From Prevotella sp. UBA3208 (lineage in GTDB: Bacteria > Bacteroidota > Bacteroidia > Bacteroidales > Bacteroidaceae), in NCBI GenBank assembly GCA_002363695.1, contig DEWO01000103.1, positions 1-6,401 on the forward strand: DNA of 6,401 bases. Direction: 5' to 3'. This document shows, piece by piece, positions 1-6,401 of the stretch. Every line of letters begins with the position of its first letter. The stretch's first letter is position 1. The notes under the pieces were generated by a model. The model was not told the origin of the DNA. It did not search any database and saw only the letters and a list, made by a program, of their open reading frames with translations. Position numbers and translations under genes: made by a program.

Positions 1-242
1 AGTTCTATCAGTCAAAGCGTTACGAAATCAATCCTATCATCGACCGCGTAGGTGGTGGCGACTCCTTCTCGGGTGGTCTCATCCATGGTCTGCTCACCAA
101 GCCCACTCAGGGCGAGGCACTTGAGTTTGCCGTGGCAGCCTCGGCTCTGAAGCACACCATCAATGGTGACTTCAACCTGGTTGGTGTCGACGAGGTAGAG
201 AGTCTGGCAGGCGGTAACGCCAGTGGTCGTGTTCAAAGATAA
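1..242 (+). CDS. kdgK: 2-dehydro-3-deoxygluconate kinase (PfkB family), 3' end only
   Basis: This is the C-terminal 79 residues of a sugar kinase, read in the frame starting at position 3 and ending at TAA 240-242; the start lies upstream of the window. The diagnostic PfkB signature is visible as [12 protein letters not shown] at residues 14-25 of the fragment. The Asp of GGGD is the expected catalytic base, and the glycines form the anion hole at the ATP gamma-phosphate. PfkB kinases phosphorylate sugars and related alcohols. The assignment to 2-dehydro-3-deoxygluconate (KDG) rests on the next gene, a KDPG aldolase 33 bases downstream, which would use the kinase product. It is probably cytoplasmic and co-transcribed with eda. 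The fragment alone cannot exclude another PfkB member such as a fructokinase or ribokinase. Confidence 0.85.
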   Translation, partial: FYQSKRYEINPIIDRVGGGDSFSGGLIHGLLTKPTQGEALEFAVAASALKHTINGDFNLVGVDEVESLAGGNASGRVQR

Positions 243-275
243 TAACGTCAACAAACAAATAAGGTAAAGAAACAA

Positions 276-944
276 ATGGCAAAGTTTGATAAGATTGCCG
301 TCCTGAAGAAAATAGGCGACACGGGCATGGTTCCCGTATTCTACAACAAAGACCTCGAGACTTGTAAGAACGTGGTGAAGGCCTGCTACGAGGGTGGTGT
401 ACGCGCTTTCGAGTTCACCAACCGCGGCGACTTCGCCCAGGAAGTGTTCGGCGAATTGGTAAAATGGGCCGACAAGGAGTGCCCCGAGCTAGCACTGGGC
501 ATCGGTTCAGTGGTCGACGCCCCCACGGCAGCCCTCTACATCCAGCTGGGTGCCTGCTTCGTCGTAGGTCCCCTCTTCAACCCCGACATTGCTCCCGTCT
601 GCAACCGTCGTCTCGTTCCCTACTGCCCGGGTTGTATGACCGTTTCTGAGATTGGAAAGGCCCAGGAGCTGGGCTGCGACCTCACGAAGGTGTTCCCTGG
701 CGACGTCGTAGGTCCCAACATGGTGAAGGGTCTCAAGGCTCCCATGCCCTGGTCCAAAATCATGGTTACCGGCGGTGTGGCTCCCGAGGAGGAGAACCTG
801 CAGAAGTGGTTCAAGGCCGGTGTGTTCTGCGTCGGTATGGGCTCAAAGCTCTTCCCCAGCGACAAGGTGAAGGCAGGCGACTGGCAGTATGTAACCGACA
901 AGTGCAAGGAGGCACTTGGTTATGTGGCTAAGGCTCGCGCATAA
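276..944 (+). CDS. eda: KDPG aldolase / 4-hydroxy-2-oxoglutarate aldolase
   Basis: This 222-residue cytoplasmic class I aldolase splits 2-dehydro-3-deoxy-6-phosphogluconate into pyruvate and glyceraldehyde-3-phosphate; family members often also act on 4-hydroxy-2-oxoglutarate. The length is normal for the family. The Schiff-base lysine is K138 in LTKVFPG. The general base is E46 in FEFTNR, with R50 close behind, and the phosphate-binding end shows MVTGGV at 163-168 and GMGSKLF at 187-193. The segment PGC at 118-120 matches the family's PG(I/V)-type turn before TVSE. The ATG follows an A-rich leader containing AAGG about 13 bases upstream, and the gene lies 33 bases after the kinase stop, which suggests one operon. 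It ends in tandem stops (TAA TAG). The last 23 bases overlap the proposed sensor start, and a terminator-like hairpin begins 14 bases after the stop. Confidence 0.95.
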   Translation: MAKFDKIAVLKKIGDTGMVPVFYNKDLETCKNVVKACYEGGVRAFEFTNRGDFAQEVFGELVKWADKECPELALGIGSVVDAPTAALYIQLGACFVVGPLFNPDIAPVCNRRLVPYCPGCMTVSEIGKAQELGCDLTKVFPGDVVGPNMVKGLKAPMPWSKIMVTGGVAPEEENLQKWFKAGVFCVGMGSKLFPSDKVKAGDWQYVTDKCKEALGYVAKARA

Positions 945-3900
945 TAGATTTTCAATCAAAGACTCAGTATGGCTTTTGGCTGTACTGAGTCTTTTCCTTT
1001 TTGTGGGCTGTGCACCGTCCGACCAGGCAGCGGTAGACCAGTTGAATGCCCACTCTTATGCCTGTCACTACCGCAATATTGATTCAACCGAAGTCTATGC
1101 CAAGCAGGCATTGGGGCTTGCTGCGTCCTATCCTGACGGACGTGCCGAGGCACTCAACAACCTCGCATTCGTCAGCATGGTTCGCATGGATTACCAGAAG
1201 GCTGACAGCTTATTGCAGGAAATAGTGAAGTTCACAGATAATCAGGTAGAACTTCTGGTGGCCGAAGTACAGCAGATGCGACTTTGTCAGCGTCGCAGCA
1301 ACAATCGTGCCTTCTACGAACATCGTGAACGTGCTATAGCACATCAGAGACGTATTAATGAGGAGCGTTTCACTCTGTCCGAACATCTCCAGCGCCGAAT
1401 GGTTTATGCAGAGTCGGAATTGGCTATTGTCAATTCCACCTATTATTATTATGTAGGCCTGGAACGCCAGTCTGTTGAAGCACTGCTTGACATAGATATT
1501 GATCAGGTACGACATGATACAGCCCAGTATTTAAACTATCTTTATAATGTCGGTGCCGGCGGTATTATTACGGAAGGTAGTCCCGAGGACATTTTCCAAG
1601 AGGAAATCAATGCTTTGGAACGCTGTCTCAATATAGCTATGCGTTCCGGCTATCTCTACTTTGAAGCCAATGCCAAGGAGGCGCTGGCCGAACATACCAA
1701 TGACTTGATGCTGGCAGAAGAGGCGTTGCAACTATTTACTGCTTATGGCGATGTCTATCAGATAGCAGGTGCGCACCGTACACTGGCATCGTGCTATCAT
1801 GCGCTGGGCAACGAACCTCAGGCTGCAGAGCATTTGGGACAGGCACTGGTCGATAAACGCATCAACCAGGCACCAGACCTTGTGGCAAGTATTTACGAAC
1901 AGCTCAGTGTGGTTAATGCTGCCGTCAACGATAAGCCTCAGAGTGACTATTATCGCAACCTTTATATTGACCTGCAAGAACAGACACGCCAGGATCGTGA
2001 ACTTGAAGCTCGCGCAGGCATCTTGGAAACCACTGCCAATCAGCTGAACTGGATGATTATAGCTGTTGTCGGAGCCATCGTCCTTTTGTTGTTCTTGCTA
2101 TGGCTGTTCAATTACTTGAACCGGAAGCGCAAGGATGACCACCAACTGGATGACGTACTGGAGCAGAAAGCCGACGAACTGCATGTAGGTCGTCTGAACC
2201 TGGAGAAACTGGAACGCCGCCATCTGGAGCAGCGTGCTAAAGTATCGCTCGTCAACAGCATCACGCCTTTCATAGACCGCATTCTCTATTCTGTGGACCA
2301 TCTGGGGAATACAGACAACCCGACGAATCCTGAAAAACAATACAACCAGGAAGACCTGAATTACATCCGTGAACTGACGGACAAAATCAACGAACAGAAC
2401 GACTTGCTGACGAAGTGGATACAACTGCGTCAGGGTGAGCTGAGCCTTCACATAGAGAGTTTCCGCCTGCAACAGCTCTTCGAACTCGTCAACAGAGGAC
2501 GTGCCAGCTTTGACATGAAAGGTGTATCGCTTGTCGTAGAGCCTACCGAGGCCGTAGTCAAAGCTGACAGGGTGCTGACGCTTTTCATGCTCAACACCCT
2601 GGCCGACAATGCCCGCAAGTTTACGGACAAAGGTGGGCAGGTAACCGTTAGCGCTACAGACCACGAAGCATACGTCGAACTATCAGTCAGTGATACGGGT
2701 TGTGGCATGAATGCAGACCGCCTGACACATGTCTTCGATAACAAGCCTATTCACGACGACAGCAATCATCACCAGTCTTCCCACGGCTTCGGCCTGATGA
2801 ATTGCAAGGGCATCATCGAGAAGTATCGCAAGATGAGCCAACTGTTCAGTGTATGCCTGATTTCTGCCGAGAGTGAGGAGGGTAGGGGTTCTCGCTTCTT
2901 TTTCCGATTGCCGAAAGGAGTTAAGCGCATCGTGGTGCTGTTGGCTATGCTTCATACTTCCCTGTTTGTTCTTCCTTCTCAGGCATTGGACTATATGTCG
3001 CAGGCTCACATCTTTGCCGATTCTGCCTATTTCAGTAATGTCAATGGCACCTATCAGCGAACCCTTCAGTTTGCTGACTCCTGCCGCCGTTACCTGAACC
3101 TGCAATATCAGTCACAACGTCCTAAGGGACGTCTGCTCATGGTTTCCGATGACGATACATCGGTGACACCTCCCGAGATACAGTGGCTGCACGACAGTTT
3201 AGATGTCAATTACCAAATTATCCTGGATATCCGCAATGAGAGTGCCGTGGCTGCTCTGGCTCTTCATGAGTGGCACCTTTATGCATATAATAATAAGGTA
3301 TACACACAGCTTTTCAAAGAACTCAGTGCAGACAATACACTGGCAGACTACTGTCGCCAGATGCAACAGTCGCAGCAGAACAAGCGCATTGCAGTCATTC
3401 TGCTGGTGGTCACCTTGTTGCTCATCGTTCCGGCCTATTACATGCTCTACTATCGTCACCTGCTCTACTCACGCCACCGCCGTGAGCGTATGCAACTCGA
3501 CAATATTGAAATGGCAGACGACGAGCTACGGCGCATCGAACTGGAGCAGGCCAAGCTGCACGTAGTCAATGCCGTACTGGATAACTGCCTGTCAACGCTC
3601 AAGCATGAGACGATGTACTATCCCAGCCGCATCCGCCAGTTGGTTGACACAAACGATATGGAGTCACTGCGTGAAGTTGCCCATTACTATCGCGATCTCT
3701 ATGGCATTCTCAGCGAACAGGCTATGCGGCAGATAGAACAAGTCAAGTTGCATGTCACTGCCCAGCAGTTCTACGGACAATGGGTATTGGGAGACGCCAA
3801 CATGCTCAACTACCTGTTCGAGTTGTTAAGACCCGCAGACGTGATGGCCGAGGCCAAAGACGATAAATATGTAGTCTTTCACGTTCAACTTTCCGCCAGT

Positions 3901-4041
3901 CTCTCAACGCTGACCTCGCTGCTTGCCCGCCAGATAGTCCGCGATCATGGCGAGGCCACCCATCGCCGAGGCTGCGGCGTCGTCTTCCGCGACCAGCAGA
4001 TTGTCGTCACACTGCCTGCAGCCAAAAATGTAAATATCTAA
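922..4041 (+). CDS. Large two-module membrane sensor histidine kinase with TPR-like periplasmic region
   Basis: From ATG 922 this is 1039 residues, very long for a sensor kinase. In order: signal peptide with lipobox FVGC and Cys30; TPR-like helical region about 31-370 (clear units near 74-107 and 274-312); membrane segment 377-399; coiled coil about 405-440; an ATPase domain with N-box (N558, D562, N563, K566), G1 box D591-T-G-C-G595 and G2 box G622-F-G-L625. A second module follows: signal-peptide-like segment 667-688, periplasmic stretch about 689-822, membrane segment 823-844, and a kinase-like tail with H895-E896 but no intact ATP boxes. Charges around the membrane segments (KGVKR before 670, RHRRER after 844) fit cytoplasmic kinase parts. 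The likely partner is the response regulator 12 bases downstream. TTG 916 is an alternative start; no later start keeps the signal peptide. The layout recalls Bacteroidales proteins with DUF5112/DUF5113, from memory. The ligand is unknown. Confidence 0.85.
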   Translation: MWLRLAHNRFSIKDSVWLLAVLSLFLFVGCAPSDQAAVDQLNAHSYACHYRNIDSTEVYAKQALGLAASYPDGRAEALNNLAFVSMVRMDYQKADSLLQEIVKFTDNQVELLVAEVQQMRLCQRRSNNRAFYEHRERAIAHQRRINEERFTLSEHLQRRMVYAESELAIVNSTYYYYVGLERQSVEALLDIDIDQVRHDTAQYLNYLYNVGAGGIITEGSPEDIFQEEINALERCLNIAMRSGYLYFEANAKEALAEHTNDLMLAEEALQLFTAYGDVYQIAGAHRTLASCYHALGNEPQAAEHLGQALVDKRINQAPDLVASIYEQLSVVNAAVNDKPQSDYYRNLYIDLQEQTRQDRELEARAGILETTANQLNWMIIAVVGAIVLLLFLLWLFNYLNRKRKDDHQLDDVLEQKADELHVGRLNLEKLERRHLEQRAKVSLVNSITPFIDRILYSVDHLGNTDNPTNPEKQYNQEDLNYIRELTDKINEQNDLLTKWIQLRQGELSLHIESFRLQQLFELVNRGRASFDMKGVSLVVEPTEAVVKADRVLTLFMLNTLADNARKFTDKGGQVTVSATDHEAYVELSVSDTGCGMNADRLTHVFDNKPIHDDSNHHQSSHGFGLMNCKGIIEKYRKMSQLFSVCLISAESEEGRGSRFFFRLPKGVKRIVVLLAMLHTSLFVLPSQALDYMSQAHIFADSAYFSNVNGTYQRTLQFADSCRRYLNLQYQSQRPKGRLLMVSDDDTSVTPPEIQWLHDSLDVNYQIILDIRNESAVAALALHEWHLYAYNNKVYTQLFKELSADNTLADYCRQMQQSQQNKRIAVILLVVTLLLIVPAYYMLYYRHLLYSRHRRERMQLDNIEMADDELRRIELEQAKLHVVNAVLDNCLSTLKHETMYYPSRIRQLVDTNDMESLREVAHYYRDLYGILSEQAMRQIEQVKLHVTAQQFYGQWVLGDANMLNYLFELLRPADVMAEAKDDKYVVFHVQLSASLSTLTSLLARQIVRDHGEATHRRGCGVVFRDQQIVVTLPAAKNVNI
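958..1002 (+). terminator. Intrinsic-terminator-like hairpin after eda, inside the sensor's signal-peptide codons
   Basis: Bases 958-973 pair with 979-994 around a 5-base loop (974-978). The core is GACTCAGTA at 961-969 against TACTGAGTC at 983-991, a perfect 9-base inverted repeat. It is extended outward by three A-T pairs and inward by two G-T wobbles and two G-C pairs. A T-rich tract (TTTTCCTTTTT, 992-1002) overlaps the outer arm, as in Rho-independent terminators. It sits directly after the eda stop, the expected place for its terminator. It also lies within codons 13-27 of the downstream sensor, so it may act as an attenuator rather than a full stop. The folding energy was not calculated. 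Confidence 0.75.
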
Positions 4042-4053
4042 TAAAGTACATAA

Positions 4054-4770
4054 ATGGATAAGTTTAAACTGATTATCGTAGAGGACGTGCCCCTCGAACT
4101 GAAAGGCACAGAAGGCATCATCCGCAATGAGATACCCGAGGCCGAAGTCATTGGCACCGCTGAGGACGAGGTTGCCTACTGGCGACTCATCAAACAGCAG
4201 CAACCAGACCTTGTGTTGCTCGACCTGGGACTTGGAGGCTCCACGACTGTCGGTGTCGAAATCTGCCGTCAGACGAAAGAACTCTACCCTCAGGTCCGTA
4301 TCCTTATTTTTACGGGCGAAATACTCAACGAGAAACTATGGGTTGACGTACTTGATGCAGGAGCCGACGGCATTATCCTCAAGAGTGGAGAACTGTTGAC
4401 AAGACGCGACGTCATGGCTGTCATGGAGGGTAAGCAGCTGGTATTCAACGAGCCTATCCTGCAGAAAATCGTCGAGCGCTTCAAGTATGCAGTCTCATCA
4501 CAACTGGCTCGTCAGGAAGCACTCATCGACTACGAGATTGACGAGTATGACGAGCGTTTCCTTCGTCATCTGGCACTTGGTTATACCAAAGAACAGATAA
4601 CGGCTCTGCGTGGTATGCCCTTTGGGGTCAAGAGTCTGGAGAAACGTCAGAATGAACTTGCCAAGAAACTCTTCCCCAGTGGCGAGAGCGTCAATGCGAC
4701 CCGCCTTGTAGTTCGCGCCCTTGAGTTGCGCATTCTGGATATTGACAACCTCATGCCTGACGTGGAGTGA
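4054..4770 (+). CDS. Response regulator, REC domain plus LuxR/NarL-type HTH
   Basis: This 238-residue cytoplasmic DNA-binding regulator has a receiver domain at about 4-125. The acidic pocket is E10-D11, the phospho-acceptor is D57 in LLDLGL, the switch Thr is T87 in IFTGE, and the conserved lysine is K110, so all phosphorylation residues are present. A linker leads to a helix-turn-helix at about 165-228: YDERFLRHLALGYTKEQI, then the recognition part SLEKRQNELAKKLF, with the spacing of GerE/LuxR domains (FLRHLALGYT corresponds to the usual LRLLAEGLS). It begins 12 bases after the tandem stops of the sensor, so it is almost certainly that sensor's partner in one operon. Its stop overlaps the next start as GTGA. 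The C-terminal domain is divergent from typical LuxR HTHs. Target genes cannot be read from the sequence; the neighbouring sugar-acid genes or the operon itself are possible. Confidence 0.92.
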   Translation: MDKFKLIIVEDVPLELKGTEGIIRNEIPEAEVIGTAEDEVAYWRLIKQQQPDLVLLDLGLGGSTTVGVEICRQTKELYPQVRILIFTGEILNEKLWVDVLDAGADGIILKSGELLTRRDVMAVMEGKQLVFNEPILQKIVERFKYAVSSQLARQEALIDYEIDEYDERFLRHLALGYTKEQITALRGMPFGVKSLEKRQNELAKKLFPSGESVNATRLVVRALELRILDIDNLMPDVE

Positions 4771-5348
4771 AAAGGCTGATACCTCATATAGCATTGGGCC
4801 TGATGGTGGCACAGCTGATGCTGATGCTGCTGTCGTGGCTATGTAGTGCTGCATTTCCGACCAGCGGAATCCACTCCCTGCTTTCAGGCGAGGGATTGCG
4901 TTGGTTCTTTGGCCATTTCTCACAACAGCTGGCTAAGCCCTGGTTGGCAGACCTTCTCCTGCTTGCTATTGCCTATGGCTGTCTGGTGCATAGCCGCATC
5001 TGGCCGCTTGGGCGTTCCTATCGTGAGCGCCGTGCACTGTGGTTGTCGCTGGCATGGCTCGTGGTGTGTGTGGTCGCTGTTCTTCTGCTTACCGTAACCC
5101 CTCACGCCGTACTGCTCTCTGCCAGCGGAACACTCTGGCCATCGCCTTTCTCTTTCAGTCTGATACCCGTCATCGCCTTCAGCATGATGACTTTCGGCTG
5201 GCTTTATGGAACCATAGCCGGCCACTATCAGGACTTTACTGAGGTGTACCAGTCACTACTTGAGGGTATCCGCCTCGCCGCACCACTCCTGCTTTTCTAT
5301 GTCTTGTTAACACAATTCTATGAGTCGCTGATGTTCGTCCTGCCATAA
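4767..5348 (+). CDS. Small integral membrane protein resembling a shortened AbgT transporter
   Basis: This 193-residue protein has about five hydrophobic segments: 7-29, 57-76, 88-110, 129-150 and 168-191. From memory of E. coli AbgT (p-aminobenzoyl-glutamate transporter, about 508 residues), two blocks align. LLSGEGLRWFFGHF (38-51) matches the LLSVEGLHWF region after the first membrane helix. PSPFSFSLIPVIAFSMMTFG (125-144), and on to the LTQFYESLMF end, matches the PSPF...VPLIILFF...AQFVAMFN region. The AbgT parts between the blocks and the whole C-terminal third, which carry the re-entrant hairpins of the transport core, are absent, so ordinary transport is unlikely. The start is GTG 4767, overlapping the regulator stop as GTGA, which points to translational coupling and a role tied to the two-component system. 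The frame is intact, without signs of decay. The AbgT link is my inference; otherwise it is an unknown membrane protein. Confidence 0.75.
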   Translation: MKRLIPHIALGLMVAQLMLMLLSWLCSAAFPTSGIHSLLSGEGLRWFFGHFSQQLAKPWLADLLLLAIAYGCLVHSRIWPLGRSYRERRALWLSLAWLVVCVVAVLLLTVTPHAVLLSASGTLWPSPFSFSLIPVIAFSMMTFGWLYGTIAGHYQDFTEVYQSLLEGIRLAAPLLLFYVLLTQFYESLMFVLP

Positions 5349-5364
5349 ACCACAATTTTTAGGT

Positions 5365-5396
5365 ATTGCACGTTTGTTCATTTCTCCCTACCTTTG
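5365..5396 (+). promoter_or_regulatory. Bacteroidota-type promoter for the flavodoxin operon
   Basis: TAccTTTG at 5389-5396 matches the -7 element TAnnTTTG used by the primary sigma factor of Bacteroidota. ATTG at 5365-5368 lies 20 bases upstream, the right spacing for the -33 TTTG/TTG element. A second TTTG at 5373-5376 is only 12 bases away and is unlikely to serve. The predicted transcript start is near 5403, leaving a leader of about 37 bases before the flavodoxin ATG. Confidence 0.8.
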
Positions 5397-5439
5397 CAGT
5401 CGGAAACGTTTTAACCACATAAACAGACATTAAAAAGAA

Positions 5440-5937
5440 ATGAGCAACACAATTGTTATTTACGGTTCTTCTACCGGTACCTGCGAGGCCATCGCAGAGA
5501 AGATTGCACAGAAGTTGGGCTGTGAGGCCCTTAACGTTCAGGAACTCAGTGCCGACGTTATCGCACAGCACCAGAACCTCATCCTTGGCACCTCTACGTG
5601 GGGCGCTGGCGAGTTGCAGGACGATTGGTACGACGGGTTGTCAGTACTTAAGGGTGCAGACCTCAGCGGTAAAACCATCGCCCTTTTCGGATGTGGCGAC
5701 TGTTCCACCTATAGCGATACCTTCGTGGGAGGCATAGGCGAACTCTACGACGGCATCAAGCAGAGTGGAGCCAAGTTCATCGGAGCTGTCAGTACGGATG
5801 GATATACCTTCGATGATTCCTCCGCCGTTGTTGACGGCAAGTTCGTCGGACTTCCCCTTGACGATGTCAACGAAGACGATAAGACCGACGAGCGTATTGA
5901 CGCTTGGATCGCACAGATTTCTCCCTCGTTACAATAA
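5440..5937 (+). CDS. fldA: Flavodoxin, long-chain type
   Basis: This 165-residue cytoplasmic FMN protein carries one or two electrons at low potential, replacing or complementing ferredoxin. The FMN phosphate loop is GSSTGTCE at 9-16. The two isoalloxazine-flanking loops are TSTWGAGELQDDW (51-63, W55) and FGCGDCSTYSD (83-93, Y91). The stretch at about 113-135 (FIGAVSTDGYTFDDSSAV) is the insertion in the fifth strand that defines long-chain flavodoxins, and the length fits that class. It has its own promoter, and the A-rich leader before the ATG lacks a Shine-Dalgarno sequence, as is usual in this phylum. A DUF2023 gene follows after 25 bases. C15, C85 and C88 lie next to the cofactor loops, which is unlike the E. 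coli and cyanobacterial proteins. Confidence 0.96.
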   Translation: MSNTIVIYGSSTGTCEAIAEKIAQKLGCEALNVQELSADVIAQHQNLILGTSTWGAGELQDDWYDGLSVLKGADLSGKTIALFGCGDCSTYSDTFVGGIGELYDGIKQSGAKFIGAVSTDGYTFDDSSAVVDGKFVGLPLDDVNEDDKTDERIDAWIAQISPSLQ

Positions 5938-5962
5938 CCATTAAGCATATTACATTTATCCC

Positions 5963-6331
5963 ATGGAACGGATGCCGATAGACATGAAGGTACTGATGAA
6001 CCACATCTATGAGTACAAAAAAGGAGTGCGCCAGATGATTTTGTTCACCATGAACAAACGTTACGAGCAGTTTGCCACCGAACGTCTGCAACATCAGAAC
6101 ATACCGTACATCCTTCAGCCTGCAGGCAAGAACACGCTAAACCTCTATTTCGGTCGTCGCGAATGCCTTGAGGCCATCCGTCTTATCGTCACCCGCCCGC
6201 TGAACGAGTTGACCCCTGAGGAAGACTTCATTCTCGGTGCCATGCTTGGATACGACATCTGTGCCCAGTGCGAACGCTTTTGCGAGCGCAAGGGCAAGTG
6301 TAACTGTCGTCATTGTGAGCAGGCTCAATAA
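5963..6331 (+). CDS. DUF2023 family protein with a C-terminal Cys cluster
   Basis: This 122-residue soluble protein has no signal peptide or membrane segment. The body (KVLMNHIYEYKKGVRQMILF at 9-28, and LTPEEDFILGAMLGYD at 83-98) is what I recognise as DUF2023, a family known from Porphyromonas and relatives, where it also neighbours flavodoxin. Its biochemical function is not established as far as I know. The C-terminus is rich in cysteine: C100, C103, C107, C113, C115 and C118, plus H117, a spacing compatible with zinc or an iron-sulfur site. It lies 25 bases after the flavodoxin stop with no promoter or terminator visible between, so the two are probably co-transcribed and may work in one redox process. 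In-frame ATGs at 5972 and 5984 are alternative starts; the family similarity begins near the one at 5984. Confidence 0.88.
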   Translation: MERMPIDMKVLMNHIYEYKKGVRQMILFTMNKRYEQFATERLQHQNIPYILQPAGKNTLNLYFGRRECLEAIRLIVTRPLNELTPEEDFILGAMLGYDICAQCERFCERKGKCNCRHCEQAQ

Positions 6332-6401
6332 AGAGCATGACAGACATAATAATCATTGAATCATAAAGTATTTGTTTAGTTTAACGTGAGTTCGACGTAA
6401 G

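Noticed and set aside
2098..2664. Open frame of 188 codons on the minus strand within the sensor gene
   Set aside because: It lies wholly opposite the conserved kinase region and its product shows no recognisable motif; it is a shadow of the + strand codons.
2922..2924. TAA in a shifted frame just after the kinase ATPase domain, which could mean a frameshift between two separate genes
   Set aside because: The frame through this point is open and continuous, and both sides stay coherent in one frame, so a real fusion is the simpler reading; an assembly error is not excluded and is raised in the fusion finding.
4498..4923. Open frame of 141 codons on the minus strand across the regulator/membrane-protein junction
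   Set aside because: It overlaps the HTH domain and the start of the next gene, has no promoter, and its product shows no domain signature.
5453..5737. Open frame of 94 codons inside the flavodoxin gene in another + frame
   Set aside because: The flavodoxin frame contains every family motif; this frame gives an Arg/Ser/Pro-rich product typical of shifted reading.
6323..6336. Small inverted repeat GCTC/GAGC at the end of the DUF2023 gene as a terminator
   Set aside because: The stem is only four base pairs and no T tract follows.
6337..6366. Nine-codon open frame starting ATGACAGAC after the DUF2023 gene
   Set aside because: It is too short, has no ribosome binding site and resembles no known leader peptide.
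6371..6401. TTTG at 6371-6374 as a -33 element of a promoter running out of the window
   Set aside because: The matching TAnnTTTG element would have to lie at or beyond the window edge, and the TA at 6398 is 23 bases away, outside the usual spacing.

Overview
The window looks like chromosomal DNA of a Bacteroidota bacterium, most likely order Bacteroidales and Prevotella-like. The signs are: a promoter of the Bacteroidota type (TAccTTTG with an upstream TTG) before the flavodoxin gene; A-rich leaders mostly without Shine-Dalgarno sequences; a TPR sensor kinase of a style common in gut Bacteroidales; and a flavodoxin followed by a DUF2023 gene, a pair I know from Porphyromonas and relatives. 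All genes lie on the + strand. Genus and species cannot be fixed from the sequence alone.

Layout. (1) Positions 1-944: the 3' end of a PfkB-family sugar kinase, read as 2-dehydro-3-deoxygluconate kinase (kdgK), then a complete KDPG aldolase (eda). Together they form the lower part of hexuronate/Entner-Doudoroff catabolism: KDG to KDPG to pyruvate plus glyceraldehyde-3-phosphate. (2) Positions 922-5348: a signalling cluster. It holds a very large membrane sensor (about 1039 residues), a REC plus LuxR-type HTH response regulator 12 bases later, and a small membrane protein whose start overlaps the regulator's stop. (3) Positions 5365-6331: a promoter, a long-chain flavodoxin (fldA) and a small Cys-rich DUF2023 protein. 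(4) Positions 6332-6401: no clear feature.

The signalling cluster is the unusual part. The sensor has two sensor-like modules in one chain. The first is a lipoprotein-type signal, TPR-like periplasmic region, membrane segment, coiled coil and an ATPase domain with all its boxes. The second begins with what looks like an embedded signal peptide, then has a periplasmic region, a membrane segment and a decayed kinase-like tail. Only the first half has an intact ATP site, and neither half has a textbook phospho-acceptor histidine box. The best histidine candidate (H895-E896) is in the second half. The third gene aligns, from memory of E. coli AbgT, with two separate blocks of the p-aminobenzoyl-glutamate transporter and lacks the parts between and after them, so it may be a miniaturised AbgT-derived protein used for sensing rather than transport.

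A strong intrinsic-terminator-like hairpin follows the eda stop. It lies inside the coding sequence for the sensor's signal peptide, while the sensor start overlaps the end of eda. This suggests that expression of the signalling operon may depend on read-through controlled by translation, linking it to the sugar-acid genes upstream.
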